DNA of 64,000 bases from Akebia trifoliata (Eukaryota; Streptophyta; Magnoliopsida; Ranunculales; Lardizabalaceae): NCBI GenBank assembly GCA_017979445.1, contig CM030706.1:8356967-8420966 (forward strand), in the 5' to 3' direction. Every line of letters starts with the position of its first letter. Position 1 is the first letter of the stretch. The notes under the pieces are model-generated. The model did no database searches and had not been told where the DNA came from. It saw nothing but the letters and a program-made list of their open reading frames with translations. A program made the position numbers and the translations under genes. Positions 1 to 13,400 of this stretch are shown piece after piece.

Positions 1-290
1 TGGAAGAGAATGACATGAGATTTTGAGAGAAAAGAGATGGAATTTGAGGTTAGTAAAGGTTAAAGATAAAAGGGAGTAGATAGATCTCTTTTTGACCCAT
101 TTCAATTGGTATGGTCCAAATGGGTTGGGTTTTGGAACCCATATATTGGTTGAGTGCAAGTCAAGTAAAGAGATGGTAGGGTGGTTGATTGGAAGAATGG
201 CTTAGGTAATAACGTTATGTGATTAATTTTTGGGAGGGTGAGTGTGGTGACGACATGCAACAAAAGAGTATGGATGTGTGTATTAGGTAA

Positions 291-1383
291 GGTGCTGTTT
301 GTTAAACTGAAAAAAATAAGTGCTGAATAGCATTAAGCGCTGAAACTTATAAGCGCTGAATTTAAGTGCTAAAAAAGTTGTTTGTTTAGATGCTGAATCA
401 TGTTTGTTACACATTGCTGAAACTGATAAATTGTCTTTGTTATCCTTACAATCATATTATACATTGTTTGCATGTTTTAAATGCTTATTTATTATCAAAC
501 ACAATAAAATATATTATTTCTTATAAAATTAAAATACAATTTATTTTTAAATAATAAATAATACTCAAATCTTCAATTTATAAATAATAATTTCTATTTA
601 TAAAAGCCACAAATTTCAAATTAAAAATAATAATGTCATACAAGTCATCAAAATTTGAAATCAACTTTAAAAATAACTTAATTTTTTATGAATAATTTTC
701 GATGGAAATGAAGGATGTGTAATTATAAAAGCACCCTATGAATTAATAAGGGCAACCCACACTATAGCCATTTTTTGTTTTGTTTTATATGGATTAAAAT
801 TTTTGGAATGACCAAATTTTTAGTGAGGATAATTTATATGGTCTAGAGATCATCCTCACCAAAAATCAGTTTATTTTGAAACTTCTAACTCGTTAAAAAT
901 AGTTTTCAAAAAAAAAAAATGGACAATTTACGATTCTTGAACTTGTTTTAATAGGGTTAAAAGTTTCAAGATGTGCTGATTTTTTGTGAGAATGATCTCC
1001 TCATTGTAGAGATCATCATCACCAAAAATCAACTCATTCCAAAATTTTTAACCCATATAAGACAAAATAATTTAGCTATGGTGTGGGTTTATTAATTTGT
1101 GGGGTGTCTATATACTTATCCATGGGATATAATAGGTAATATCCTTTTAAGAATAAGGGCATAGTTGTCCATGCTCAAAAAAACAAAGGGCATACTTGTC
1201 CGTGTTGAAAAAGCGAAGTGCTTACCGCTTCAGCACTTTTTTTCAGCATCAAAATAGTGCTGAATTTTTTTCACTTATTTTCAGCAATAAGCACGAGTAA
1301 ACAAACGCGCTATTTTGACAAAAGTGCTGAATTTAATTTTTTTCAGCAATAAGCACTGAAAAATAGCGCAAACAAACACCACC
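291..1383. mobile_element. TIR DNA transposon (Harbinger/Tourist-like non-autonomous)
   Basis: The ends are imperfect terminal inverted repeats: GGTGCTGTTTGTT at 291-303 and AACAAACACCACC at 1371-1383. TAA flanks each side (288-290 and 1384-1386), which fits the 3-bp TAA/TTA target duplication of PIF/Harbinger elements. Both subterminal regions carry many copies of GTGCTGAA or AAGCGCTGAA and their complements, as expected for transposase-binding repeats. No transposase frame is present, so the element is non-autonomous. A hAT assignment is possible but fits the 3-bp duplication less well. Confidence 0.65.
754..1088. mobile_element. Nested foldback MITE
   Basis: ACCCACACTATAGCCA at 754-769 pairs with TAGCTATGGTGTGGGT at about 1073-1088. 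The inverted homology continues inward: GGATTAAAATTTTTGGAATG on the left against CATTCCAAAATTTTTAACCC on the right, then GAGATCATCCTCACCAAAAA-type repeats. It lies wholly inside the 291-1383 element, so it is either a later insertion or that element's own palindromic core. Confidence 0.6.
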
Positions 1384-2114
1384 TAAGTTGATTAAGAGAA
1401 TGAGGAGTGGTATAGTATGAGGGTAACTTGTGATGGGATTTTGGATTAGGTAGGGTTACGACATGTGGTGTGGGAGATGGGGTATGGTGTGTGTAGTTTT
1501 TAAGGGTAATGATGAGGTTGGTGAGAACGGATTTAGGAGGTTAATTGTAGTGATGATGTGTGTTCATTTTGTGACAATGAGCTTTTCTTGTCTTATTGGA
1601 CCTTGACTTGAGTCAATGGACCATGATTGGGGGGTTTGGATAATGTTGGATTTGGACTTTAAGAATGGACTTGGTATGGTTTTAGGGGTGATCTATGGGT
1701 GAGTTGGCTTAGGTTTTAAAAGAATGAGTTCTTGTAGGTTGGATTTAGAGATTGCTTTAGGTTGGAATTAGCTAGGGGTTATGTTAGAGTGACTTTAGGA
1801 ATTGGATTGAGATTAGTGGGTTGATTTAAATTGACTTTTGAGAGAAAGGATAAGGTTTATAAATAATGAGCATGGGAATAAATGTAATGAAAATGCATGG
1901 ATTCATGCGAAAGCGAATTATTTGTGAGCCCATGGTCCCAATGAAGGTCTTGGGCTATTAAATGTTGGAATCTTGAAAATTAGGCCTTTAAGTCTTTTGG
2001 TTGATAAATTGTTTTAAAATACATTTTATGAGCCTTTTTGAGTGGGGCCGTGCAAAATGGGGTGTCTAAAGATAACATATATTCACATATAGTCAAACAC
2101 TCTTTCAAAAGAAG

Positions 2115-2122
2115 ATGAGAAA

Positions 2123-2156
<34 letters not shown>

Positions 2157-2157
2157 A
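2115..2157. repeat. (GA)n microsatellite
   Basis: About 20 GA dinucleotides with one GATA interruption, in non-coding DNA. The minus-strand frame across it gives a Ser/Leu-rich peptide that is not a gene. Confidence 0.9.
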
Positions 2158-4422
2158 GGTGAATCAAGGGTAGATCGAGCTCTACACATCAAATCTAAAG
2201 TGAGTAGACAATTAAGAAGGTTTTCAATTTTCAGATCAATGAATAAAACCTTCGTCTGCAACACATCAATGGCTCAAGGTATATTGATTTAAATAAAAAT
2301 CTTTGATGTTGATAATCTCTTGAAACCCAAGATCAGATGATAAAATCAAGTAGAATAAATATTACATGTGGTATTAATAGTTTAAATATTATATGTGGCA
2401 TATTAATTTAAATGAAAATCTTTGATGTTGATATCAAATATTACATTTGATATTGATGTTGATAAATATTACTAGTTTCGTTGTATGGATATCCATCATG
2501 GATTGATACACAAAAAAACAGGCAGATTATTTTCTTCTCACTATTAATGACAATTTTTTTTTTTAAATAGATTTAATTTCATTGTAAAGCATTTCATTAC
2601 TAATTTATATACCAAAAGGTTATTGATAAAACAAATTATTTTTTGGTGTTGATTAGACCATCAAGTTATGATGCACTTAACTTGAACATAAGTCATAATG
2701 TTCTTTTATTTTTTGAAATAGAGATTTATGCAACTCATAGACTAACCAACACACTGTAACCGAAATGGATAATAAGCCTAACCAAACAGTTGACATATTA
2801 ATTAACTGCTTTTTTTTTTAACTCGATTGATCAACAATGTATCTTTGGACTATTATTTTATTTTGGTAATTTTGAACATGTTTATATTAGATTTTGACAA
2901 ACTAATAGTCTATTTGAAGTATTTCAGGACTCTTGGTTTGAGCATTAATTGAGACCTATAAAATTAGATTATTAACTCTTAAAGACCACCCATTTGTGGG
3001 GGCCTCTTGATTAGTGTTCATGTCTCAAATCATGAATCCACTTGTTTTAGACAGCGAAGCAAAATGGGAGTCTCTATTTTCTTAAAGCCGTGCACGTACA
3101 CAGAACAATATTTTGTTTACAATTCGTTGAAAACCCAGGTCAGTTCATCCCTTTTTTCAGGACAAGACATCGATGCGTTCAAATCGTCATATCTTTTCAC
3201 CCGTCTATCAAATTTAATCTTAACCTCACTCAATCGTCAGTATCGAAAATAACTAGATCTCAGATTTATAGGATCTGAACCGATTTTCTCCATAAAACAT
3301 TTGGAACAAAAAAAATTTGATAGGTATTTGGAACAAAATTAAATCGATCTAAAATAAGAAAAAACTCACTGGACATGGTGGCCTTTGATTTCACCTCTTT
3401 TCATTGCAGGAAAACGATTAGATTGACAAGAATTGACAGTGATTTTGTCATAAATCAATGAGAATAAATTATTTTGACCGTGGTGTTATCCTTGATCAAA
3501 TAATTGGTTAATTGTACAATGGTTAATGATTGGTCAGTAAATGTATGTCATTGATCAATTTGACATAGATATTGGACTAATTCGATAGTCATCAAAGTGA
3601 TCGAATTAAAAGATGTATAAATATCAAATTGTTTTATTGATTCGATGGCATATTCGGTACTGTGGTACTGAACAAAACTTTGACAAGATTTCTAAATTAT
3701 AATAGCCCTGTTCGGTACCCTTGCACCGAACTTTGCATGGTACAATCGGTACATACCATCGAGTCGATTATACTAATTTCGGTACTTATCTATCGAGTGA
3801 GTGTTTAGTTTTTTTCATTTTTCAACTAATTCGGTATGTACATACCGAATATGTTATTACATGTTCAGTTTGAACCTACCAAACGATAATGAAAAATGTT
3901 AAAAATCGATCATTATTTTTACAATTTGTTTCAAATCTTAACAACACCTTAATATAAAATAAATTTCATCTCATTGCGTTTATTGGTCAATCAATACGAG
4001 ATGTAATTATCCAAAAAGTGTAACCAACAAAGATTAATATTAAAAACCCTAATAAGTTACCTCCATTGATTCAAATCTATTAAAAACTCATCTAGAGGTA
4101 AAGATACTCAAGTGTTAATAGCTGTTATATTGTTATGAGCGAAACAAATTTGATTTTAAAAATTTCGATAGAAATATTTAGGTTTTAATCAGTGGAGTGA
4201 ATGTGTTCTTTCAATCGGTGATTTTAGGTATACATCCATAGGTACCTTCGATGGGTACAACTAGTAAAAACGCAAGGGTAAAATAGTAAATTGCATTTCT
4301 TCCTAAAAGTCACGTAAGTGGGTGCATTGAGTCATTTAGGTTTGTGCAAATAGACCCACACAATTCCAAATTTGCTAAAGGTCGTAAAAAAAACCTCCCT
4401 CTTCTGTAGCTCTGGTTCAATC
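2158..4422. other. Intergenic DNA upstream of ZNG1
   Basis: AT-rich, with no convincing gene. At about 3650-3860 there are many CGGTAC and GTACCG pieces, including a near palindrome around TTCGGTATGTACATACCGAA (3830-3850), which suggests an old foldback element without clear ends. No TATA box is obvious in the 150 bases before the ZNG1 start, so its promoter cannot be placed from sequence alone. Confidence 0.5.
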
Positions 4423-7400
4423 ATGGAGGACGACGACGAAACTCCACCTCTTGCAGTTCAAATTGACGAAACCCCCAATCTGATTTCGTCAAAACTACCT
4501 GAAAAATCCGAAAATCGAAAAGAAACCAACGAAGATTCAGTTGGAGTAACCGTGATCACTGGGTATCTCGGAGCAGGAAAATCTACTGTAAGTCCATCTC
4601 TATGAATCTCAACTCGTTCTTCTTCAGATTCTATGCGTCTTAAATGATATTTCTTTTTGTTTGTTAGTTTGTTTTGTTGTTGTTGTTGTTGTTACATTTT
4701 TCATTCGTACTTTTTGATTGAAATTTCATTTAGTTTTCTTTTGAGCAATTTTGTTAGGTTTCTTACACTTAGTACATTTAAATCTCAGCTTGTGAATTTC
4801 ATCTTAAATGCACAACATAGGAAGAGAATTGCTGTTATATTGAATGAGTTTGGTGAGGAAATTGGAGTAGAAAGGGCAATGATCAACGAGGGAGACGATG
4901 GGGCACTCGTTGAAGAATGGGTAGAGTTGGCGAATGGGTGTGTTTGTTGCACTGTGAAGCATAGTCTGGTCCAAGCTCTAGAACAACTCATTCAGAGGAA
5001 AGAGAGGTGATTCTATACTCTATGCTTCATTAACGTTCATTTATGATATATATTCTATTTAAAATTTAAAATTTAGATCTTTATTGTATAAATAAAATGA
5101 TGTTATGATTAAATATCTTCTAGTCTACCTTATTTCGTATAAGTATATATGAATAAACAATTGTAAACCGAGTTAAATGGTATATCTCGTCTGAGACTAC
5201 TTGGTATCGTCCATGAACAAGATGAGACGTCAAGCTGAGTTTTGAGACCATGATGTAGACACCTCAAAATTGTGCAACATCTTTTCAAAATACTTGGCAA
5301 AACTTCTGTTAATCGGAAATAAAAATGCAAGAAGTCTTGGAAAACTCTGAAGAAAATCCGAAAAACTAGGGAAGTCTTGGGGAATTCGTGGAAATCAAGT
5401 GAGAGCAAAATATCCTCTGAGGATAACTTTCAATGGTGCTACAAGGCATGTTAGAAAAAATTAAGAATAACGCAGATATAATGGCTGTATATCGATAACA
5501 TCCCAACCCATGATGCCATTTGTTATATTTCAAAGTCCCATTGAATGCTGGTATTTAGAACAATTTCTTTTTAAATAGAAGCTTAAATTTTTTTTTTTTT
5601 TTAATTTGAATATTATTTTAGCTTAACATTTTCGAAACGCAGCTTAAATAAAAGAAGTGGGATTTTCGAGGCTTTTGGAAATAATGGCTGTTTAACAGCT
5701 TTAAGATTGTAAAGTTCGGTGAAAAATGAAATTTCAAATTTCTATTTGAACCATTATTTCACTTCAATTTCATTTTCTTTTTCTTTATGGAAATATGTCT
5801 TTTTATTACATAACATGAATAATTGGTCTTAGCATTATAATGTAATTGTTTTAACAGCCAAGATGGTGATGTGCCCTGTTTTGCTGTTTAGTGAACCATT
5901 TTAAACCTTGATTTTTTGTGACCCTTTATGGACTAGTTCACATGGGGATTCATGGGTTCATCTTGTTGAACAGTTCCTAATGCTTAGAAATGAATTAGGA
6001 TAGAAAACACATACACACTTGTGTTATATAATTCATTATTACTTACACCTCCATTGCCAGTGTTTAAGGAAAAAGAATATAATGGAGCTAACTGTGGTGG
6101 GCTTTGGTCGTTAGTCACCATTTTGACAGTTGTTGCTGCCATTATAACAGTGGGTACTTTTGTTCTCACCTTTTTTTTAGTTTTAAATATTTAATATTTT
6201 CCCACTAAATCCTACATACCATACACTATAGTTTGAGAACAATAAAATATTGTCAAAATTAAATTAAATTGAATTTTTAGCTCTTTTGGTGTAAGTCTTT
6301 CAAGGAGTTTAGGGGGTTCATCTTTAAGGATATTTTGTTTAGATGGGACTCAATTTGTAACGAGAATAGGAATGCCATTATTTACAATATATTTTTTTAT
6401 TTTTGTAGAGTTCTTAGCAGAACTTAACATTGACTGTTTGTTTCCATGTACCACAGAATTGATCATATATTGTTAGAGACCACAGGATTGGCCAATCCGG
6501 CACCTCTTGCATCCGTTCTTTGGTTGGATGATCAATTAGAATCAGCAGTCAGACTTGATTCTATTATCACAGTTTGTTTCCTTCCACCATTATTCTGCAA
6601 TTTTAGCTTCTATTATTTTGCAATGGGCATTGAGGTTACACCATCATTTCATCTTTAATGCATACTTTAGTTTCTTGGTGATTATTATGATTATGGAGTT
6701 TATGGTCCCAAAGATTCATCAACGTTAATGCATTAACTATTTTCTGTTACCAACTCAAGTCGTCAACTACTAATGGTGAACAATATTGAAGCTCATTGGC
6801 ATGATTTTGGATTTTACTGAATATTACCAGTAAGACTTATCAAAAAATAAATAAAAATTATCAGTAAGTCTTCTACTTTAATCTAAGTAATTTTGAGTTA
6901 TGTTACATGCCAGTCAACCATACTTTTTTGGGATATGGCTTGATGAAGATGATTTGTGTTGCATGCCCAAGTGTTGTAGAATGCATGTACTTTTCATGGT
7001 TCCTTTATCACTGTGATTTTATATAATGTTTCTGCTTTCTTTTCACAATCTCGTACTACTTGTGGATTTGTGACCAAAATAGGTTGTGGATGCCAAAAAC
7101 CTCAAGCTTCAGCTTAGTCAGCATCATGACTCATCTTCTTTTCCTGAAGCATTTCTTCAAATAGCATTTGCGGTAATTCTGATTAACTTTCTGATTTCTC
7201 TATTAGTATTGTGGAAGCTTTCCATTAATTATTCAATTCTCCTGAGTCTCCTTTAATAGGTTGGATCTTAGATGGAATGATTACTACAAGTGGTGATAGG
7301 TTTTATTGTTTGTTGTAGGATGTGGTGATTCTTAATAAGGTTGATTTGGTTTCTCCTGAAGATTCTGAAACTATGACCTTGGATCTTCTAGAGGAACTCG

Positions 7401-10400
7401 AAAAGGATATTTATAGCATTAATTCCCTTGCAAATATCATTCGTTCAGTTCGATGCCAAGTTGACTTGTCTAAGATATTGGACCGCAAGGCCTATGATGC
7501 TACGGTTAGTTAATCGTATTTTCCATCTATCATCTAAGAGCTCTTTTTTTACATTTAATTGATAGTTTTCAATTTTTCTTAACAGCATTTTGCTCACTTG
7601 GAATCACTTCTGAGAGAAAGCCAGTCCATAGCTTCCAGGAATCTTCATGACAGTAGTGTGCGAACCTTGTGCATATGTGAGCAGCAGAAGGTTGATCTTG
7701 ATAAGGTAAGCACACTTTTCTTGATATCTATTACATTTAACTCCTTCCTTCATGCCACTTGAGCACAAGGCTTCATTTGTTTGAGATATTTTATCAGATT
7801 CACCTGTACTTAATAATTAATATATAATTTAAAAATTACTCTTTTATAAGGCATTGATTGACTTTTAAAATATTCAATATGATATCTTTTTAACCAGTCA
7901 AAAACTTTCTCTATTTCACTGACAGATCTCCCCCCATATCTTGATTCACTAGCTCTTTATTTTAGTTAGGCCTTCTTTTGTTGGTTAGTTCAAGGAGTCT
8001 TAACCTGCATATGTACATATCCTGTTGGAAGTACTCCAATATTTTCCAACATCTTTTGTTTGCTCTAAAAAAAATTCCTTTTAAATTAACGTTCTTCATT
8101 TGGGCTGCGACCTTTGAAAATCTCCACTGCAGACCATATCAGAGCTAGGGATATTACTTATGTGGATTTCAATTTTATGTGCAAATCCAATGGTGAGTCG
8201 GTTAGCCATTTTTTAATCGACTGTGATTCTGCAAGTAAGGTTCAGGCTCACTTCCTTTCACTTTTTGCTATATCATCGTGCCTTCCCAAATCTGTTGTTC
8301 AATTGTTCCATAGTCGGCAATCCAAGGCTGTGAGCTGGTAAAGAGAAGATTTTGTGGAGGCTAGAGAAGAATTTGAGAATAATTGTGTCAAGTCTCTTTG
8401 TGAGAGCATGGCATGAATTTATATTAATTACAAAGGTTAAATTACAGAAAAGTCCTTATAAATAAAATACTATCACTAATAAGTAATTAAGACTGGAAAG
8501 CAACTATAGCAACTAACTAAATTATTTCCAATACTCCCCTTCAAGCTGGGGAGAATATATCAACTAAACCCAGCTTGACAAGGTGAGAATTAGTGATAGA
8601 TGGACCAACAGACTTCGTAAGCATATCGGCAATCTGATCTGAAGAAGGAGCGACAACTGTCTGAAGGTCACCAGGTCGAATTTTCTCCCTAAAAAAGTGA
8701 ATATCAACCTCAATGTGCTTAGTTTTTTCATGAAGAACTGAGTCAGAAGCAAGCATAATAGCAGACTTGTTATTATATAGCATAGTAGAAGAACCAGAAA
8801 CAGGAAAACCCAACTCTGTCAAGAAAGAACGAAGCCAAATTATTTCACATGTACCAAGGGCCATAGCACGATACTTAGCTTCAACAGAAGAACGAGATAC
8901 CACATTCTGTTTCTTACTTTTCCACGAGATAAGATTATTACCATAAAAGGTACAAAAACCAGAGATAGATCTCCTATCTGTAAGAGAGCCAACATAATCA
9001 GCATCTATAAAACAAGACAAATGCGGCTGAGCAGTGAAAAAGTAGAAAAGTCCAAGTCCAGGACGTGACTTCAAGTAGCGAAGAATGCGATAAACTGCAT
9101 CAAGATGAGATACACGCAGAGTATGCATGAACTGGTTGACCACACTGATTGCAAATGACAAATCCGGTCTAGTGTGTGTTAGATAAATCAGACGGCCTAC
9201 AAGTCTCTGATAAGAAGAGGGATCTGATAAAAGATCATCAGAATCAGCTTGAAGACGATGATTCTGATTCATAGGAGAGGAAGTAGGATGACAACCAAGC
9301 ATTCCAGTGTTCTGAAGAAGATCCAATGTGTATTTTCGCTGATATAGTGATATACCACGGCTAGAGCGAGCCACTTTTATCCCCAAGAAGTACTTAAGTG
9401 GACCTAAGTCTTTAACCTCAAAGACACGACCTAATAGCGTCTTAACCTTATTAATCCATTGTGCATCATCTCCAGTCACAATGATATCATCCACATAGAC
9501 CAAAACAATTGTGTAACGACCATCCACTCCTCGACAAACAAAGCAAGTATGATCCGAGTGACATCTAGAAAATTTCATAGAAAGAATAACCTCAGAAAAA
9601 CGCTGAAACCAGGTTCGCGGGGACTGCTTCAGGCCATACAAAGACTTAAGAAGGCGACATACCTTCCCAGAATACTCCCCCTGAAGACGAAACCCTGAAG
9701 GAGGGTTCATATAAATAACCTCAGTCAAATCACTATTCAGAAATGCATTCTTCATATCAAGTTGGTGAAGTAGTCAGGAGTTACACGCAGCTAGGGAGAT
9801 AAGAAGGCGAACAGTGGAGAGTTTGGCGATAGGAGCGAACGTGGCACTAAAATCTTTTCCTGGGGTCTGTGTAAATCCCTTAGCAACTAGTCGTGCCTTA
9901 TATCGATTAAAAGTACCATCTGCGAGATATTTCACTGTGAAGACCCATTTACAATCAACAGTCCGGGCCCAGACGGAAGAGGAACAAGTTCTCAGGTATT
10001 ATTGGTTTGCAAAGCATCCATTTCAGCAGTCATAACTTTTGTCCATTGAGGATCTCGTAATGCCTTTGAGACAGACCGAGGAATTCGAATAGAATCAATT
10101 GCGGCAAGGTAGGCCTGATAAGAAGAAGAAAGACCCTGATAGGAAAGAAACTGGGCAATAGGATGATCAGTAACACACCCCAGCTTACCTTTGCGCAGGG
10201 CAATAGGTAAGTGAGAGTCAAAAATAGATGGAATAAGAACGGGTATATGTGTGGAGGTAGAAGAGGGTATACCTGAATCCAAGGAAGAGGTTGGTTGGGG
10301 TGAGTGCGACGAGTGTAGACCTGAAGCGGTGGCGGAGATGGAGGAAAAACTGGAGAAGGTAGCACGATAGGGGACGAGTCCTGCAAAGTAGGAGAATCCT

Positions 10401-13400
10401 ACAAAGTAGATGTAGCATGATAGTATGAAACATTTTAAAAAAAGGTAACATCAAGAGTGTGGATGACACGGTGAGAAACTGGATCATAACACCTATAGCC
10501 CTTGGACATAGAGAAGTAACACAAAAAAATGTATCGAATAGCTTTATCATCCAATTTCGTATGATTGGGGGTCTTATCTTGAACGAAACACGTGCATCCA
10601 AAGACACGAGGTGTAATAGGGAAGAAAATGCTATCAGGTTGAAGGACATGAAGGGGCACTTGCCCTTCTAGGGTGTGACTTGGAACCCGATTAAGAAGAA
10701 AAGCTGCAGTATGGACATTCATATTCCAAAATGCCTTTGGAACATGCATTCCGCGAAGAAGACAAGGGATAATGTTCATGAGGTGGCGGTTCTTGCGTTC
10801 TGCCACCCCGTTCTGTTCATGAGTATAAGGACACGTCAACTGGTGAAGCATACCCTTCTCATGAAGATGGGTGTGAATACCATCAAATATATATTCCCCC
10901 CCATTATCAGACCTAAGGGATTTAACAGTAATATTGTACTGAGTCTGAATCATTTAAAGAAAATTAACAAAAATTGGAAGCACCTCAGAACACGAATGCA
11001 TCAAATAAACCCAAGTGCAACGGGAGTAATCATCTATAAATGTAACATAATAACGATGACCATTAAAGGCAGTAACAGAGGAAGGCCCCCACACATCAGA
11101 ATGAACTAAATCAAATATCGCATTAAACTTATGCATATGAGGAATATAAGAAGTACGGTGTGTTTAGAAAGTTCGCACACAGAGCATTGAAATTTATGTC
11201 CTCTACAAGCAGTTTTTAAAACAGGAAATAAAGAACACAAGTGTTGAAAATTGGCATGTCCTAAGCGAGCATGCCATAAATCTAAAGTCTGAGAGGTAAA
11301 AGTGTGACTGCCAGATGATGGAAGCACGAAATCTGGAGCAGCAGTAGGCTGAGATCCAAACACGTACAGCCCATCCTTCTCATACTTCTTGCCAAAAATC
11401 CTTTTCGAAGTCGGATCTTGAAAAATGCAGTGAGTAGGAAAAAAGGTAACTGAGCAATTATGAGACTTAGTAATACTGCTAACAGACAAAAGATTGAGAG
11501 ATAGGTGAGGGACATGAAACACATAATCTAGAGAAATCCTAGAGTTAAAGGGATGATACTCTTGCTGTGGACAGGTGTAAGAGATCCATCAGCAAGGTGA
11601 ACCTCCCTATGGGTGGTGGAAGAAAAAGAAGTAAAGTGGCTAGACTCACCGGTCATGTGATCAGAGGCACCATAATCAATAACCCATGTCAGAGGAGTAG
11701 AGTTAGATTGAGTGACATTGAATGCAGAGGATGTACTTGGAGGCGTAATACCTGAGGCCGCAGTCGATGAAGTTTTAGTGTGAGCTTTAATCTGATCCCA
11801 GATAATAGTGGCATCTGAGTCTGTAGATGTTGTAAGTCAATCGTGCCAACTGAAGGAGGATCAGTAGATGAGGACTTTACTGTAATAGCACGAGGAGCAG
11901 AATGTCCCAAAGATGAAGTGGAAGAAGATCGTGGTATCAGATGAGGATAGAGCTAAAAGCAGCGAGCCTTCTCATGACTAGTCTTCCCACAATGACTGCA
12001 AGTAAGGCCACTCCCTTTACCACTACCATGGCTACCACGGCCACGACTCCCTGATCTAGTAGTATGGAGGTCGGAAAAACTCGAGTTGGCAGCTAAGGCC
12101 TTCTAATCTGTAGCTGGAGCAGAAAGAATGCCAGGGACCTAATGTTGAGGAGGAGGAATATGGCAACGATGCTCATCACTATCGATGGTCGCAAATATCT
12201 CAAATAAAGAAGGTAAAGGAATGGTGTTGAGGATCTGTGTTTGGAGTGCCTCAAATTCTGGATGTAGACCCTTAAGAAACTGGTAGGTTTGATGTCGAGC
12301 AATCCACTTGACAACATAATCGGCTGCCTCTGAAGACAATTCAGCCATAGACTCATAGTGAGAAAATTCTTTCCAACGTGACTGAAGGTATCCAAAGTAA
12401 TTGGCTACACTCTGAGTCCCTTGGGTAGCCTGGGCAATGTCCCGATAAAGTTCATAAATCCTCGAGTCATTCCTGGAATGTGCGTATGTTCGAGTAAGTG
12501 CTGACCATAAAGATGGAACTGTCTCATGGTACATGAACATGGTATAAATGTGCTGCTCCATGGAGTTAAATAGTCACCCAATGATAGTGCAGTTGTCGAT
12601 TTCTCATGATTCAAATTTAGGATCAGTTAAAGGTGGTTTAGTAACAGTCCCAGAGAGCCATCCAGATTTTCCTCTACTTCCTAGAAAGAGACGCACAGAT
12701 CAGGACCATGACTGAAAGTTCCGACCATCGAGAAGAGCAGTAGTAATACGTTGAGCTGAGGAGTTAGATCCAAGAACTGCAGTAGAAGTTGTAATTCCTT
12801 GTTCCGAAGACATTACTTTGGTTTGAAGGGAGATCTAAAGGAGAAATTGTTTAAAATTTCTTAAAGACAAATCCAAAACTTGCTGTTGTACGCGCAAGAC
12901 TGAAAGAAGGGTCATAACAACCTGCTGCGGTAATAATAGGACTTAAAGAAGGATCCTATGCTTGCGGCTATAATCGCAAAACTAAACAAATAAGATATCC
13001 ACTGCTGGCACCAGGTTCCAGTGACGACGCAGGGTCCAACACTGTTGCAGGAGAAATTTGAAGCTATTCAGACTGATGCAAGACCAAAAACGAAGGTCTA
13101 GAGATGTCGAGACCTATCGTAGGACCAAAGCAAGACAGCCACTACTGTCGCCTGATCAAACCGAAGGGAAAAATCTCTTGCAATAAAGTCGCTTGACCAA
13201 GCCAAGGCCCAAAACTTCTTGCAGTGACGTCGTAGAACTAAATCGAAACCCAAATCACTATCGCTTGACCAAACCGAAACCCAAATCACTGTCGTAGGAC
13301 CAAAATGAAACCCAAAGCATTGTCGATTGACCAAAACGAAACCCAAATCACTGTCGTAGGACCAAAATGAAACCCAAATCACTATCGCCTGACCAAAATG

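Larger units (their letters stand above)
1..2070 (-). repeat. LTR-like fragment, start motif on the minus strand
   Basis: Read on the minus strand, the stretch begins near 2070 with TTAGACACCCCATTTTGCAC. This closely resembles the start of the 3.9-kb LTR-like unit at 44215 (TGTAGACACCCCATTTTTGC). The plus strand is G/T-rich and shows no coding frame. The far end lies outside the window or has decayed, and a TIR element (291-1383) is inserted in it. The call rests on the shared terminal motif and similar base composition, so it is tentative. Confidence 0.3.

Noticed and set aside
4372..4422. Upstream in-frame ATG of ZNG1
   Set aside because: It would add 17 residues (MLKVVKKTSLFCSS...) with no counterpart in the family. 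The ATG at 4423 gives the usual acidic N-terminus.
8541..9755. The long RT-RNase H frame as an active retrotransposon gene
   Set aside because: It starts inside RT, an in-frame TGA stands just upstream, and gag and integrase are frameshifted.
10675..11109. 144-codon plus-strand frame
   Set aside because: It is antisense to the copia integrase, whose motifs are clear on the minus strand.
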